NCBI GenBank assembly: GCA_918026815.1
Contig: CAKJVC010000012.1
Span: 620,001 to 684,000 of the forward strand
Source: Chalara sp. BL73
Lineage: Eukaryota > Ascomycota > Leotiomycetes > Helotiales
Reading direction: 5' to 3'
Length of the DNA stretch: 64,000 bases
The notes under the pieces were generated by a model. The model did no database searches, was not told the DNA's origin, and was given only the letters and a program-made list of their open reading frames with translations. Positions 22,742 to 34,799 of the stretch are shown here, in pieces (positions within the stretch are counted from its first letter, which is position 1; each line of letters starts with the position of its first letter). The position numbers were made by a program, and so were the translations under genes.

Positions 22742-25700
22742 TTAGATATACCCTGAGTACTGTCAGCTAAAGATCCGCAGAAATTGCTACAGAGAACTTA
22801 CACATTCCATTGCGGATGTGATCCAAGAGACCATCTGGATTAGCTGGGTTACCAATGGGAAGCAATGGTAGAGCCTCAGGTTGAACTGAGGAGCCAGTTT
22901 GAGAGGTACCACCAGTTGCGCTTTGCCTACCAGCCTGATCCTGGCGTTGCTCTTCGTACTTCTGACCACCACGAGGACCATCCGAAGTAGGACTGGACTC
23001 ATGTGCACGGGCACGGTTAGAAGCCAAGTGGGCATAGTAGATAGCAGGAACTGAACAACTATGAGCCACGAACACAGAAACGCCAGGGTAAACTTACAGA
23101 TAGAAACTGGGGTAGTAGAACGCGCGTATTGGTATGACATTTGATAAATCATACGCTGGAACTCGTTAACATCGCACTTGGCCTCGTCCATGAGGACATG
23201 GTAGTGAACGGGGCGAGCAGTGCCTTGAATAGCTGAGTGTGCGCAGAGGTAGAAGTCGTACTCGAATCTAGTCAGGTTAGTTCAGAACAAAATGGAAGTT
23301 AGGAGATGGGACTTACGGGTGAGTAACATCACGCTCAACCAAAGTGCCGGGAAGAGGGTTGGAATTACGATCAGCCGAGCCAGCATCACCATCTTTGGGG
23401 AAAAATCGGATGTGGTGTCTCTTGGTACATACAGTGACTGTCCACTTAGTATGAGCAAGCTGAGGATAATCCTTGCCTAAGATCTCCCGTAGGGCATTCT
23501 TCATGTGTGTAACCTCTTGGTTGAGAACTTGGCTGTACTGTCCCTCAGAGACTCCATCGCGGAAATAGTAAATATGTTGTGGAACTTGGCCGTTGCCAAC
23601 CTTGAGAATCCAGTGCTTGATCAAGGGAATTAGCATTGATCGAATGTTGGCATCGCTAATCATCTCAACTCGGTGCCCATTAGTCTGGACAGCCGCAGCA
23701 AAGCGAGCAGCCAAGGCGTCCATAGAGACGGTGATAGCAGCCATAGAGGCTTGAGGGCTACCTGGGGTAGCATGAGAGACATCGGCACCTATACGTGTTA
23801 GAAACCACGTCACAAATAGAGCATGTGTAGCATTCTTACCAATAATCAAGGTTGGTCGAGGAAAGAATGGCTTAGGTGGTTTCAAATCAGCGACCTTGCA
23901 AGTGGTTCCACCCAACTTAGCGTTCAACTTCATGCAGACGTTTGAGCAGTACTGAGGAGCTGCCTTTCGAACATGAGCAACATTCAACATCTGTGACATC
24001 ATAGCAAAGCGGCACTCATTGTTCTTTTTTAGGCGTTCATACATAAAAGAGTCGCGACCTGGAAGAACGAACAAGAGGATTTGGGGCAATTCCTGGGCTA
24101 AGAGGTTATGTTAGTAGACTCTATTTACAAAAGGAGCGTTGAGAACTCACCTTGATTGCCAGCTGCAGAGCGAATTGCGACAACAGCTTCAGCTAAATCC
24201 TGACCACGCTTCTGAATCATAATAGCTGGTTGCTTGTTCTGAACTTGACCACCATGACCTGTATAAGTTTGAATGAAGACCTGCAAGAAATTCCGAATAG
24301 TTGGCATATCAACACATTCATCAATAACACAGACTCCCCAGGACTTTAATGGCTTTGGATTAGCCATTAGGAATTTCTTGTTACGAAGGTCCCAACGGCC
24401 AGAGGTTCCTGGATTAGCCTTTGATCCATTATACTGGACGTCAGGTGGTTGGAGTAGGCGTGCCGCCGTCTAGACAAGTTAGTAGTGGACTTTAATATCA
24501 GATAGAGGAACTTACTTGGGTCATATTTGGATCAATCTTAACTCCGTAATGCTTGAGATAGGGGTCCTGAGCCCACTTCAGCATGTTAACACCGTGGCCA
24601 ATAGCCTCAATACGTTGCTTTGGGCGGGTAACAGCAAACTTGATCATGGCAGAAGTTTGCTCAGATGAAAGCTTGTACTGATATTTTTGATTGGGGACAA
24701 GGACGCAACATTCCATGGGGAAAAAGCCACCTCTAGTTGACTCAATTAAAGGAAGATACCAATAGTTGAGGGTAATGTTGTAACGAGTGTGGAAATAATT
24801 ATAAACCGAAGTCTCTTCTTCCTGACTGGTGGTATTATTCCGATATTTGAAGTAATGATTCTTTGAGTGAACACCCTCGGTAGAGAAGCCAACATTCTTG
24901 CTGAATGTGAATGCCTTAATGACATATTCCTTCGTATCTACAAAGGGTTAACACTATAAAATTTTGATTGGGTGAATGCTTACCATTCTCCTTGCCACGG
25001 TGCTTGACATAGAAGCGCAATTTTAACATCTTGCGAAGGTTCTTCATATCCTCTGACATGGTCCATTCACCAGGCTTCTTTCCCTTAATGGGCAAAAGTT
25101 GGTTGCGGAAAACCTTCCAGTCCAGCTGTCGATTGTGGTCTTTGCACAAGTTACGAGCAGCTTGGTGAACATCCTGAGAGGTCCAGAAAGTGCCATTGGC
25201 AACATCAACGTTCAATGCGAGTCCTGTTGAAATTCCTCCAATTGAAGGATTAGGGGAGCAAAGGCGGATGGAGGTGTATACCCCCTTTAGACCCTCAATG
25301 AGATTGTCAAGAGCCGTGACTCTGCGACTGTCGCTACGAGGGAAGAAAGCGCGCTTGATAGAGAGATATTGGTCTGATGGCCACATGCGCATAGCATGGT
25401 CAAGGAAGTCTGTAGCATGTTAGAGAATTCCACAGAACGGTAGTAGAAGAAACTTACTGATGGCTTCAAGAACTGAGTTGTCCCATGGCATCTGCTTTTT
25501 AAGATATGCCTCAATTACGGCCATGCGGATGGTCTTGGATGGTCTAATAATCACTTTTACGACATCTTTTAATATCTAGCTGTTAGACGTCTGAACTTCA
25601 AACGCTGGGTATAAAGAAGCCAAAACTTATTTACCTGGTTGTGGACGAGCAACATAGGGTTTACCAAGCATCTGTGACTTTTCTAAATCTAAGTCCACCA

Positions 25701-26140
25701 TGATCCGCAGCTCAGAGACTTGGTAGGAGGTCCTGTTACATATTAGCCCTGTTCCATTGCAAGATTTGAGCCACAGAATATACCAAGCAATCTTATTGCC
25801 GTCCCAAAGCCATGGCATATTTTGAGTGAGATTACGAATTTTGTTTTGGACAGCATTGCTCTTCCAAACAGCAAGGACTTTGCCACGCTTCTCAGCGCCA
25901 GTACCAATCAAAATCTGTGGCTTTGTTAGGACAATGTCGAGTAAAAGTGAAGTTTTTACTTACATCGTATTGATAAACGTCCATAGACGGCCATGCCGCG
26001 ACTTTGAATTGGTTAATACGAATGGTAATTTGCTTGCCTTGGCTGTTCAGTCCTGGGCGGTTTGGGAGATCTGAAGTGAACTGATATTTTGGCTCATCAG
26101 TATTAACATCGAAACCGATTTTGTAGTTTGCAGGCTCCAT
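22742..26140 (-). CDS. Argonaute (RNA-interference slicer)
   Basis: Twelve exons: 26140-25964, 25914-25784, 25732-25635, 25565-25458, 25409-24984, 24937-24516, 24469-24151, 24097-23840, 23788-23317, 23267-23098, 23050-22802 and 22752-22742. They sum to 946 codons. The N domain starts with GKQITIRINQFKVAAWP and DVYQYD; the linker, PAZ, MID and PIWI regions follow in order. PIWI catalytic residues are present: Asp in IIGADVSHATPG, Asp in YYFRDGVSEGQ, and His in AIYYAHLA. The DDH triad and the MID block predict an active slicer loaded with small RNA, as for QDE-2 in quelling or related silencing. The last exon is only 11 nt and gives a MWYI end, which fits the family better than reading through. 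No Gly/Arg-rich N-terminal extension is visible. Some splice choices were made by frame and family fit, so single junctions may differ. Confidence 0.93.
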
Positions 26141-27086
26141 TTTGGTGAATCAAAATGATAAATAAAATATAATGATGAATTAAAGTGAGCAATTCTTAGA
26201 AGGCAATAAAGATGAGGGTATTTGAGTTCTCGTTGAAGACGAATCAACTTCGAGGCTCTAAGGTTTGTGATTGCTACTTGCTAGAAAGCTTGCAGCGTTT
26301 GATGTTTGTGCTAAAATGATTACTGTGTCTACGTAAGGGGTATTGTATGATGTTAAGTAGTATGAAGCAGTATGAAGTAGATATGGCTAGGGAGTTGTGA
26401 GGCTGTTTGGTGGAGAGAGAAGAGGGTTGTGATGGATGAGAGGCGTTCTTTTATAGGCCTCGAGGAGGAGGAAGCGAGGCTTAGCGTCAAGTATCTATGG
26501 AAGGAGGTGAATTCAATTTTTGAGGAAGGAAGTACAGATAGTTTCTTGAATGACTCAGAAAGGGTAGGTATTTAAATCTGAGGACGCTGAAAAGCAGGTA
26601 AACTCAAGAGCTACAGGCGTAAAAAAACATGCCAACAGTATAAATCGTTGGAGGAGAAGTAGGCTAGCTTATTATTTGGCTTGTGAGCCTTTTCATTGAT
26701 CTCCCCAGAGGTATCATTGACGACTAGTCTAGATAATTGTGATCTTACTCTGCCCACTCCATCAGCCTCAACTATGGTCTATCCTACTGAACTTGCCATC
26801 CAGGTATCATTGCCAATCTGCCACTATTCTTCCAACCACATCCTGGCATTATTTTTCTAGTCCTCCACAACCCTCAGCTTGACTTCTAACCATATCTATT
26901 CCTCTTTCTGGGCGTGGATCTGTCTCACTTGAAAGAATCATCGCAGTTGTTTTGGAATAACTATACTCCATCTTTATAATTGTATCTTGCTAAGTGAATC
27001 GTAGTATTACAAACACCTTCGTTAGATGAAATCGCAGCCTACTTGGAAGGGAGAAGGAAGGAGATGAAGATAAGTACAGGGTGCAA
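26141..27086. other. Upstream region of the Argonaute gene
   Basis: About 950 nt with pyrimidine-rich stretches and no supported frame. It should contain the Argonaute promoter and 5' leader. Confidence 0.55.
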
Positions 27087-27435
27087 CTATGCCCCAACAG
27101 CCATCCGTGAACTCCGCTAATTGAAATACAACAAAATAAAAAACAGAAGGACTTACGCCAGCAGCAGCAGCATAGGCAGCAGAAGGAAGCTCAGCTCGGA
27201 TGTATGCAAACTTATTGGAAGGCATCGGAGAACTAGTCGACTTGGCCGGATCAAAACCGAGAGATGGTGGGAATGGATGTACACGAGCTCCACCAGGAGA
27301 TAAAGGGCCACCGGGTGATAATGGGTAACGAGGCGTGGATGCTCCACTACCTGGACCTTGAGAAGGTGGACCAGAGTGGCCTTGATAATGGGGAGGGCCA
27401 CCAGGCGGACCTTGACGACGCATCCCGCCGGGCAT
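27087..27435 (-). CDS. Possible small Gly/Pro-rich protein
   Basis: Exons 27435-27157 and 27116-27087 would give 102 residues. The first exon is Gly/Pro/Ser-rich (GPPGGPPHYQGHSGPP, then ASTPRYPLSPGGPLSPGG) and ends in SNKFAYIRAELPSAAY. The intron has a GTAAGT donor and TTAG acceptor. I do not recognise it. It could be the start of a longer gene with a different second exon, or a leader frame. The nearby Argonaute lacks a Gly-rich N-terminus, but this exon ends in its own stop and no splice joining the two is evident. Confidence 0.3.
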
Positions 27436-29152
27436 TTTGACCTGTGAGGGAGTCAGTATACTTCAAGCGGCGTTACTCAAGACATCTAATTTGGGAAGAA
27501 GGCAGGAGATCGGCGTGTATAGGGCTCTTACGGTTGAATACGACTCTATAGCGATGTGTTAGCAAGGTGTGGGCATTTGATAACGAAGAGAGATTATAGG
27601 CTAGAATGGAAACAGTGTAATGAGGGGTGTTGGGCTTTAAGATCGAGATCGAGCGATAAAATAACGCGCCTCTCTTCCCCAAGATGTTCTGCAAAATTAT
27701 AAAATACCTTTGACAAGATTTGTGACTATTCACAGTGTTGAGGGCGGGTGTAGGATTGGAGAGCAGAGAGGTTGATGAGGAGGGTATGAAGACGAGAAGA
27801 AGGTTGAGGCGTGAAGGAACTGGTGTTTTGAGGATCCTTGCGTGGTCATTGGCTGAGGGGACAGGCACGTGGCGGGTGTTCTCAGGTGGAATTGCTTTTG
27901 GAAGGCACGTAGGAGGAAGCCAGGTCCCGGTGCTGAAAGGCGGCCGGGTTGGAGAGGATGGAGGAATCTGCTGTGGAGGTAGGGAAGAATATAGAGTGCA
28001 GAAGAGCCTCATGGTTTAATAGAGACTTCAATCATCATATGCCATGATATCAACCAGCTTTAATCATTCTTCCCAACGATTAGGTCAATCTACATCTTCT
28101 GCAGCTTGGAGGGCAGCACAAGGACCTTGAACATAGGACCAGGGCCAGATAATATCAAATCCGAGTCGCATCTCCATAGCCAGCTAGAACCCCATCAATC
28201 AGATACAATCAAGAACTACAAGCTATCAGCATCGCATATTTGCTGGTTGTAATGAAGTCCATGGGTGCCTGGCATCCACAACAAGCCTCTACTGCACCCA
28301 CGAAGCTGCAAATATAACACGCGCGGCAAGGCACAGGATGCCCATAATCAAAGACAAGCAGCATTTCAAAGAGGGTAGCAAGCACAACAGGCCACTGTTT
28401 GCGACAAGGCAAACGCTTCCGTATCTCCCAATTCACGCAACTGATCAAAAAGGGGGACATGGAAAGCCCGCCGCCACACCATAGACTGGACTGCGCGCCT
28501 ACTCCTTGTTCACAGGTTCTATATGGAGCGTTCCGAGCCCCGTGACAGTCTGGGGACAGAAAAGGTCCCGAGATCGCTTCGTAGATAAAGGGGCGCAGGA
28601 AGAACGATATGCCGTGTCCCGGAAGCATAATCAGACATGATTTGGATATGAATGCATGAAGGGGCAGCCGATATGCTTGCGGAGGTCTGGATATACGAAC
28701 AACGGATGCTGTGAGAGACTGCATTGCGGATTTTGCAATCTTTAGCGGATCGAGAGCTAGACAGATGTGATATTAAGTTCAAGTTCGAGCTATGAAGAAG
28801 CAATGCCTAGCCTAGGCAGCAGTTCGGCTCCAAGGACAACATCGGCGGCATCTTTCCTTTCCTGGCATGTATGGCAGGAAGCAGTTTCCAAGGACAAGAA
28901 ATTTCTGCAACACGTAGCATATGTAGGAAAATAAAAAAGGGGCATGTTTACTTTTTGAATTCGCATGAGGCTCAGGCTAGGCGCCATAGTGGTACAAATA
29001 TACAAGATGAGCACTGCTTCCCGCCCAATTTTAGTGATTATTCATTCTCCACGTCTCAAGAAGAGGCCAACGCCCCAACGCCAAACCATGCTATCCAGGT
29101 CCCCGCCGTTACGTACTGTCACAGAGAGTAATATCAAATCTTTTTAGGGAAT
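27436..29152. other. Long region without a recognised gene
   Basis: Minus-strand frames at 27473-28012 (179 codons) and 28209-28724 (171 codons) are open but have no recognisable domain and poor protein-like composition. I do not support them as genes. The right end is downstream flank of RNA14. Confidence 0.45.
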
Positions 29153-32100
29153 TCATCGCTGCCAACTAGAGTTCCATGACTGCTGTTGCCCAAGAAACCC
29201 TTGCTCCTTGGCTGCCTTCCAATCTATGCAGCATGTCAGTCGGTGGTTCAGGAAGTGTCATTTTATGGATTGGAGAATCGGCACATACCATCGTAGTGAG
29301 GAATTTGAGTTTGGCTTAAAAGTTGCACCATTGCCTGAGGATTAAATTTAGTAGAATTGTACAAGTCCGCGCGAGGAATGATGCTCAGCAAGAAAGTGAT
29401 ATCCTAGATACATTATCAGCAAAATTGTTTGACCTTTTAAGGAACATGATGTACACACCCGTGGGACAACGAATGGAGGGGAAGCATTGCCAAGGAACTG
29501 GTTCTGGGGTTGCTGTTGTGCTCGCTTTTGTTGATCCAGTCGGCGACCAGCCGCACCTTTCAATGGCGACTCGCCACGTGCAATCTTGCGGGGGCGAGTT
29601 AAGTCATCTTGTAATTGTTCAAATGACTGTGGGAGGGGGCGCTTCGGCGAGTTGGTGGCAACCGGCTCCAGGTACTGTGGTCTCGGGCTTGGATTCTGCA
29701 CATAAGGATTGATGTATGGATTGCTGGGGCTGCTTTGTGCTGGCTCTATAGACTGCATGACAGTATTCTTTGGCAGCTTCTGAAATTTAGAGATGATGGG
29801 TCGGAAAGCGGTAGGGTCAAATCCTTCGCTTGTGAAGCGCTCAGAGAATCGTAGGAGCTTTGGATCATCGGGAAACAGTTCGGCCATGCGCTGCTCTAGC
29901 TTTCTGATCGCAATGAGCTCTCCATAATTCGATTCGTACTTATGGAAGTAGATGTAAAGGGGTTTGGCCTTTTCTACAAGATCGGGACTCGCTGTCAACT
30001 TGCTGACGGAGGTTTCGAATACGACACGAGCATCTGGATTTCATTAATATCTAGAGTTCCTCCAAGAGGTACTATGGACTTACTTGTAGTGTCACCAATC
30101 GATATTAGGTGCTTGAGATACTCTAGAATGAACTTTGAATCTTCAGGGAATAGTTTGGCACCTCGTTCGAAGATCTTAGTACCGGCAGGATCTTTGTAAA
30201 CATGGTGCTCAAGCAAAGCGCTGGCAACGTAGACCTCACTTAAGATCTTTCCTCGCTGGCGAGCGTCTGCAAATATTTGCCTCGATCCCCCGATCTCGCT
30301 CTTTACCGCACCTTTACCTTGAATACGGCGCATGGCTCTCATAAGCGCAATCCAAGCGGAGGAAATTACCCTGCGTACATCTAGGATTTCTGGGTCGAGA
30401 TTCGCAATAACTTCAGCCCTTCGTTGCTGTCGCTTAGCTTCTCTAGCTGCTGCGGCAACGGTATCGTCTTCATCATCGCCATCTGTAGCTTGGGCAATGA
30501 TCGCATCGATGGACGCATCGGCTGTTGCTGCTCTACGTTATGAAGTCAGTGTCAATCAAATGAGGAATGATATGGAAGATCTTACTCTTCCACTTTCTCC
30601 AACTCCTTGGCTTCGCGAGCCTTGACCTGCTTGTAGAGATCATACAAGTAATTGAGAAGTTGATCAAATGGCGCACGAACGACCTCGCCTCTCTCCTTTG
30701 GGGTTTTTGCTTGATCAACTGAGACTTCCTTCTCAAGGCGTTCTGCGTGCTTGAAAGTAAGTAAACAGCTTCCAGGATTTGCTGCAATTCCATTGGTAAG
30801 AAATTCTAAACCATCTGAATCAAGCTTGTTGGTAAAGGACCACTCTGCTGCCTCAACCCATATCTCTGGCCAGAATCGCAACGTCATAGTGGCTTGCTTG
30901 TAGACGTAAAGTACCCGTTTTTTGTACACATCAGGCTCATCGGACTTTAAGACTAAAGGATCTTCTTGCTCCCAGGCAATCCATTTCTTCCAAAGCTCAA
31001 CTTGGTTCATGTATTCCTGGTGACCTTCATATCCAGCTGCTGGGGGCAGTTTAGGAATCGTTGATCGATCAAGTCCACGAGTGACATTCTCAAGCGCAGT
31101 ATTTGCACTTCTTGCTGTCATATATTTGGGAGACTGCTCGGTGGTGTATTTGCGAGCGGTCATCTTATTCGCACCGGTTTCAAACTGATCATACTCCTTC
31201 CATAATGTAGAAACCGTAGACATTGGAACACCAATGGCACGCTGGTAAGCCTTTCGCATGATATCAAGCTTCTGCCCATCTTGCCACGAAGTGCCACCAA
31301 TTACACCTGGTATACCACGAAGAAACTCCATATACTCTTGCCAGATGATGCCTGAATCTCGATCAACGCCAATATTATTTAGAACGAAATCATAAGCCTG
31401 AGAAACTGTGGTACGATTGTTGCCTGTGGCATCATTGCGAAGGTCATTCATGCGGCGAATATAGTTGAGATATGCAGTCCATAAACTAACGTTGGGAACG
31501 GTCATCAACGATTTTCCAAAGATCGCCTCTGCAGCACCAAAATTATCACTTTCCATTTCCATTTCGAGGTATTGAACCCAGATCTCGGCCTACTAATTGT
31601 TAGATATATACTACCTGATGATTATTCCAGAATGAGAACTCACCGACTGGGGAAATATTTTGAAGAATCGCTCGAACACAGCCCTTGCTTCATCAAGCTT
31701 ATGTCGCCCTGTGTCACTAGATTAGCATTTGTATAACCACAGGAGACAGCCGTATCATAGCCTTATCTCAGCAGCCGAAGGAACATACCTCGTAGCTCTG
31801 TAATCAGACCGAGCCATGCTTCTAAATCTCCTTTCGGATCCTCGGCAATTCTATCTTCAAGAATACCAATCTTGTCATGTGGTAGACGCGCTTTTGGCAC
31901 GTTCACTGCACTCACTGAAGGAGCTGGCACAGTCACAGAAGACGCAGCAGGTTGTAATGCACCAGTGTTTGGATTACCTTGCTCGGTTGGAGCTGTAATA
32001 TCTTGTTGAGAGACAGAAGTCTGTAAGGGGGACGGAGATATTGTTCGATTTGTGGTACTAGAACCAGGCACTTGAAGAGCTGAGGGACTTGGTGTTGAAA

Positions 32101-32455
32101 CCTCTTCCTCATCAGAATCATCTGCTAGAAATCCTCCCACTACCTTCGGCTTTCGCAATGATGATCGAGAGCTAGATCGCGACAGCTCATCGGCAGCAAC
32201 GTTCACTGCTGGTACTTGAAGAGAAGTTATAGAAGAAGGGTCATAGCTCCCACCATCGGAAACAGCAGTAGTAGAGCCTGAAGGGGAAATGGAACGTAGA
32301 ACTTGAGCATCTTCAACTGTGGTTTTGTTTTCTTGATTGATAAATTCAGTATTGGAAGACTGGCCCTCAGCTTCACCTGCACCATCATTATCCCAAGCCA
32401 TGTTTTCTTGTCCTGACTGTAGCTGATGCAAGCGAGCTATCTCATTGTCCGCCAT
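29153..32455 (-). CDS. RNA14: Pre-mRNA 3'-end processing factor RNA14 (CstF-77 homolog)
   Basis: Exons 32455-31789, 31708-31644, 31589-30586, 30532-30084, 30033-29459, 29334-29289 and 29223-29153 give 958 residues. A long Ser/Pro-rich N-terminal region precedes HAT helices: WLGLITELRGRHKLDEARAV, FFKIFPQSAEIWVQYLEME and NVSLWTAYLNYIRRMN. Then come KLDIMRKAYQRAIGVPM, WKKWIAWEQEDPL, and the Suf block IFERGAKLFPEDSKFILEYL. The late segment PRPQYLEP and RPRKIARGES suits the Rna15-binding tail. RNA14 is the scaffold of cleavage factor IA with Rna15, Pcf11 and Clp1 in the nucleus. The last two short exons were placed by frame and may need revision. It shares a promoter region with the divergent ASF1 gene. 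Confidence 0.94.
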
Positions 32456-33218
32456 TTTTATTAAACTTGTGGAATTTTTCGTATATGTGAATTTATGCCG
32501 AGATATCGTCTCGGATCTGAAATTATAATTAGCCAAAACCTTTGATTTAGAAGGCACGCATGGATAGCAGGCTGCTTCAAGCATCTTCTGTTGCGCAAGA
32601 AAATGTACATACCGTTCTCCCTTGCGATAGTGCGGCGCGCCAAAACCAAACGAGGTCACAAAGATAATGAGACGGAACAATTGAAGAATCACAGCATGCG
32701 AAAAGAAAAATAAGGAAGACGCAGAGTTGTGATAGTGGTGGCTGGTGACTCTTGAGCAAGAAGAGCTTGTTGTGACACGGCTTTGACGGGCACAATATGC
32801 TATTCCTAATCCGGCTAGTGTAATCACGTGTTACACTGACAATTAGTTAAGAAAGTTTATGATTAGATTGAATATGTATAATATGATTGCCCTCATATTC
32901 TCCCGTATCTACCTTTTGATAAGGATTAGATGCTAGAAAACGCGAAAATATCATCAAAACCACACACTGCGTCAATGTGAATATTCCAACAAGGCTCCCT
33001 GTCTGCATTCCAGGTATATCCTGGCCAACCGTAATAGATTGGAACATTAGCTTTGCGCGGACGCGCCAAACGCGTCCTCCACTTTCTTCCATGCGCCATC
33101 CTCTTCTCTGAACTACAAAACTTTTGCTATTGAATAAACACATCTTTCACCAGCATTTCAATTCCCAACTCTCGACTTCGATCTCAACTATAGATATTTC
33201 ATCTGCAACTCCGCAAAG
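32456..33218. promoter_or_regulatory. Bidirectional promoter region of RNA14 and ASF1
   Basis: The two start codons diverge from about 760 nt of non-coding DNA. Close to ASF1 lies a GC-rich palindrome carrying an MluI-type box; near RNA14 I see no comparable motif. Confidence 0.6.
33059..33077 (+). promoter_or_regulatory. Palindromic MCB-like element upstream of ASF1
   Basis: GGACGCG and CGCGTCC form a perfect 7-bp inverted repeat around CCAAA. The right arm contains ACGCGT (33070-33075), the MluI cell-cycle box bound by MBF. TTTGCGCGG, an E2F-like word, lies immediately to the left and overlaps the palindrome by two bases. It is about 145 nt upstream of the ASF1 ATG. ASF1 acts in S phase, so G1/S control is a reasonable inference. 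Confidence 0.55.
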
Positions 33219-34199
33219 ATGTCTGTCGTCTCTCTCCTGGGCGTGAACGTCCTGAACAACCCAGCCAAATTCAGCGATCCCTATCAATTCGAGATCACCT
33301 TCGAGTGCTTGGAGGAGCTGCAGAAGGGTATGTTGCGCAGCAGATGCCGCGATTATTGTTACTAAAGCCATGCAGACCTCGAATGGAAGTTGACTTATGT
33401 CGGTTCTGCTACCTCGTTCGTAGCCCCTCTGCTGCTCACCGCTGTTTTCAATCTAACTCCTCAGTAGGGATGAACACGATCAAGAGCTCGATTCTCTCCT
33501 GGTTGGCCCCATCCCCGTCGGTGTCAACAAGTTTGTCTTCGAAGCTGATCCACCAAAAACCGCTCGCATACCTGATGCTGAGATCTTGGGCGTAACGGTC
33601 ATCCTCCTTACCTGCTCATACGATGGCAGAGAGTTTGTTCGTGTTGGTTATTATGTCAACAACGAGTATGATTCTGAAGAGCTGAACGCAGATCCCCCAG
33701 CAAAACCCATTGTTGAAAAGGTGAAGCGCAATGTTCTGTCAGAAAAGCCAAGAGTTACTCGTTTTGCTATCAAATGGTGAGGCCAAGACACGGTTTATGA
33801 TGAGGTCCCGCTAACAATGCTTGAAGGGACTCTGAGGCATCTGCCCCCGCTGAATTTCCTCCCGATCAGCCTGAAGCGGACTTGGTCGCCGATGGAGAAG
33901 AATACGGTGCCGAGGAACTGGCTGAGGAGGAGGCAGAGCTAGCCGAGGAGGCTACTGCTGTCGATCCAGATGCTATGGTAGAGGATTCTGAGATGACAGG
34001 AGCTGAAGTCGACCCTGCTGGAGACGATTCCGATGCTGGGAGCGAGGATCTCGAGGCTGAGAGCAGTGGTAGCGAGGATGAGCTCGAGGAGGAAGAGGGT
34101 GAAGGCGAACCTGAGGCGGACGGAGATGATGCAATGGAGATGGATGGTGCTGAGAAGCCTAACTTGGTACACCAAGCTGACGCTGTCATGGCGCACTGA
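33219..34199 (+). CDS. ASF1: Histone chaperone ASF1
   Basis: Exons 33219-33327, 33376-33415, 33468-33776 and 33827-34199 give 276 residues. The conserved immunoglobulin-like core spans about residues 1-155: [60 protein letters not shown], and [12 protein letters not shown]. The C-terminal about 120 residues are strongly acidic, as in fungal ASF1. ASF1 carries H3-H4 dimers to CAF-1 and HIRA in replication-coupled and replication-independent assembly. The 40-nt second exon is required to restore [10 protein letters not shown]. Confidence 0.97.
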
Positions 34200-34799
34200 T
34201 TACACATATACCCATGGAGAGCATCTCAATTGCGTTATTCGATTAGATTTGTTTCCAAGCACCATTTTCATAGCCTCTTGTTTATGATGCATGGGAAGCG
34301 CCAAGCAAGGGACAGGCCGTTACTTGCAGAAAGATAATACCATGATCTTAAGAGTATTATGTCCATGGAGCGACAATTTGATTAACAATCATGTGCTAGA
34401 ATCTCGTCTTGGCACAATTGCTAAAATCATGTTATGACACCAGAATTGAGACCCTTACATTCTGTTGACTTGTAAATACACAACAATTATGGGCCTCGTC
34501 CCTACATGTCACCCAAGTTATGGCTGAACGCTGATATAAAATTCCTAATCGCTAAATACCACCTTATGTAACTAAATCTAGGTTGCGACTATCTCCCTGC
34601 AATACCCCGGATATGCAAATGCCAAGCGGCGCTTGTTTCAAGCCAGCCTTTCATCATAACACAACCTAGAGACTCCCTATTGGATATTGAACATGTTAGA
34701 CGGGTGAGGTATGGCATTGAATTTCTCTGTCTCCTCTCTGTAACATTGTCTGAATATCCACGGTTAAGTAGTTCTAATCTGTGAGATTATAGATAAGAG
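34200..34799. other. Intergenic stretch
   Basis: 600 nt between ASF1 and the transporter gene. AT-rich; it holds the ASF1 3' UTR and the transporter promoter. No gene seen. Confidence 0.6.

Noticed and set aside
25566..25634. Argonaute intron ending at the upstream CTAG
   Set aside because: That acceptor gives an in-frame stop; AAAAG at 25566 keeps PQPDVVKVII in frame.
27087..27435. Gly/Pro-rich exon as the missing N-terminus of Argonaute
   Set aside because: It ends in its own stop and no splice pair joins it to the Argonaute start 950 nt away.
28209..28724. 171-codon minus frame
   Set aside because: Cys-rich but without signal, motif, conserved blocks or splice structure; likely chance.
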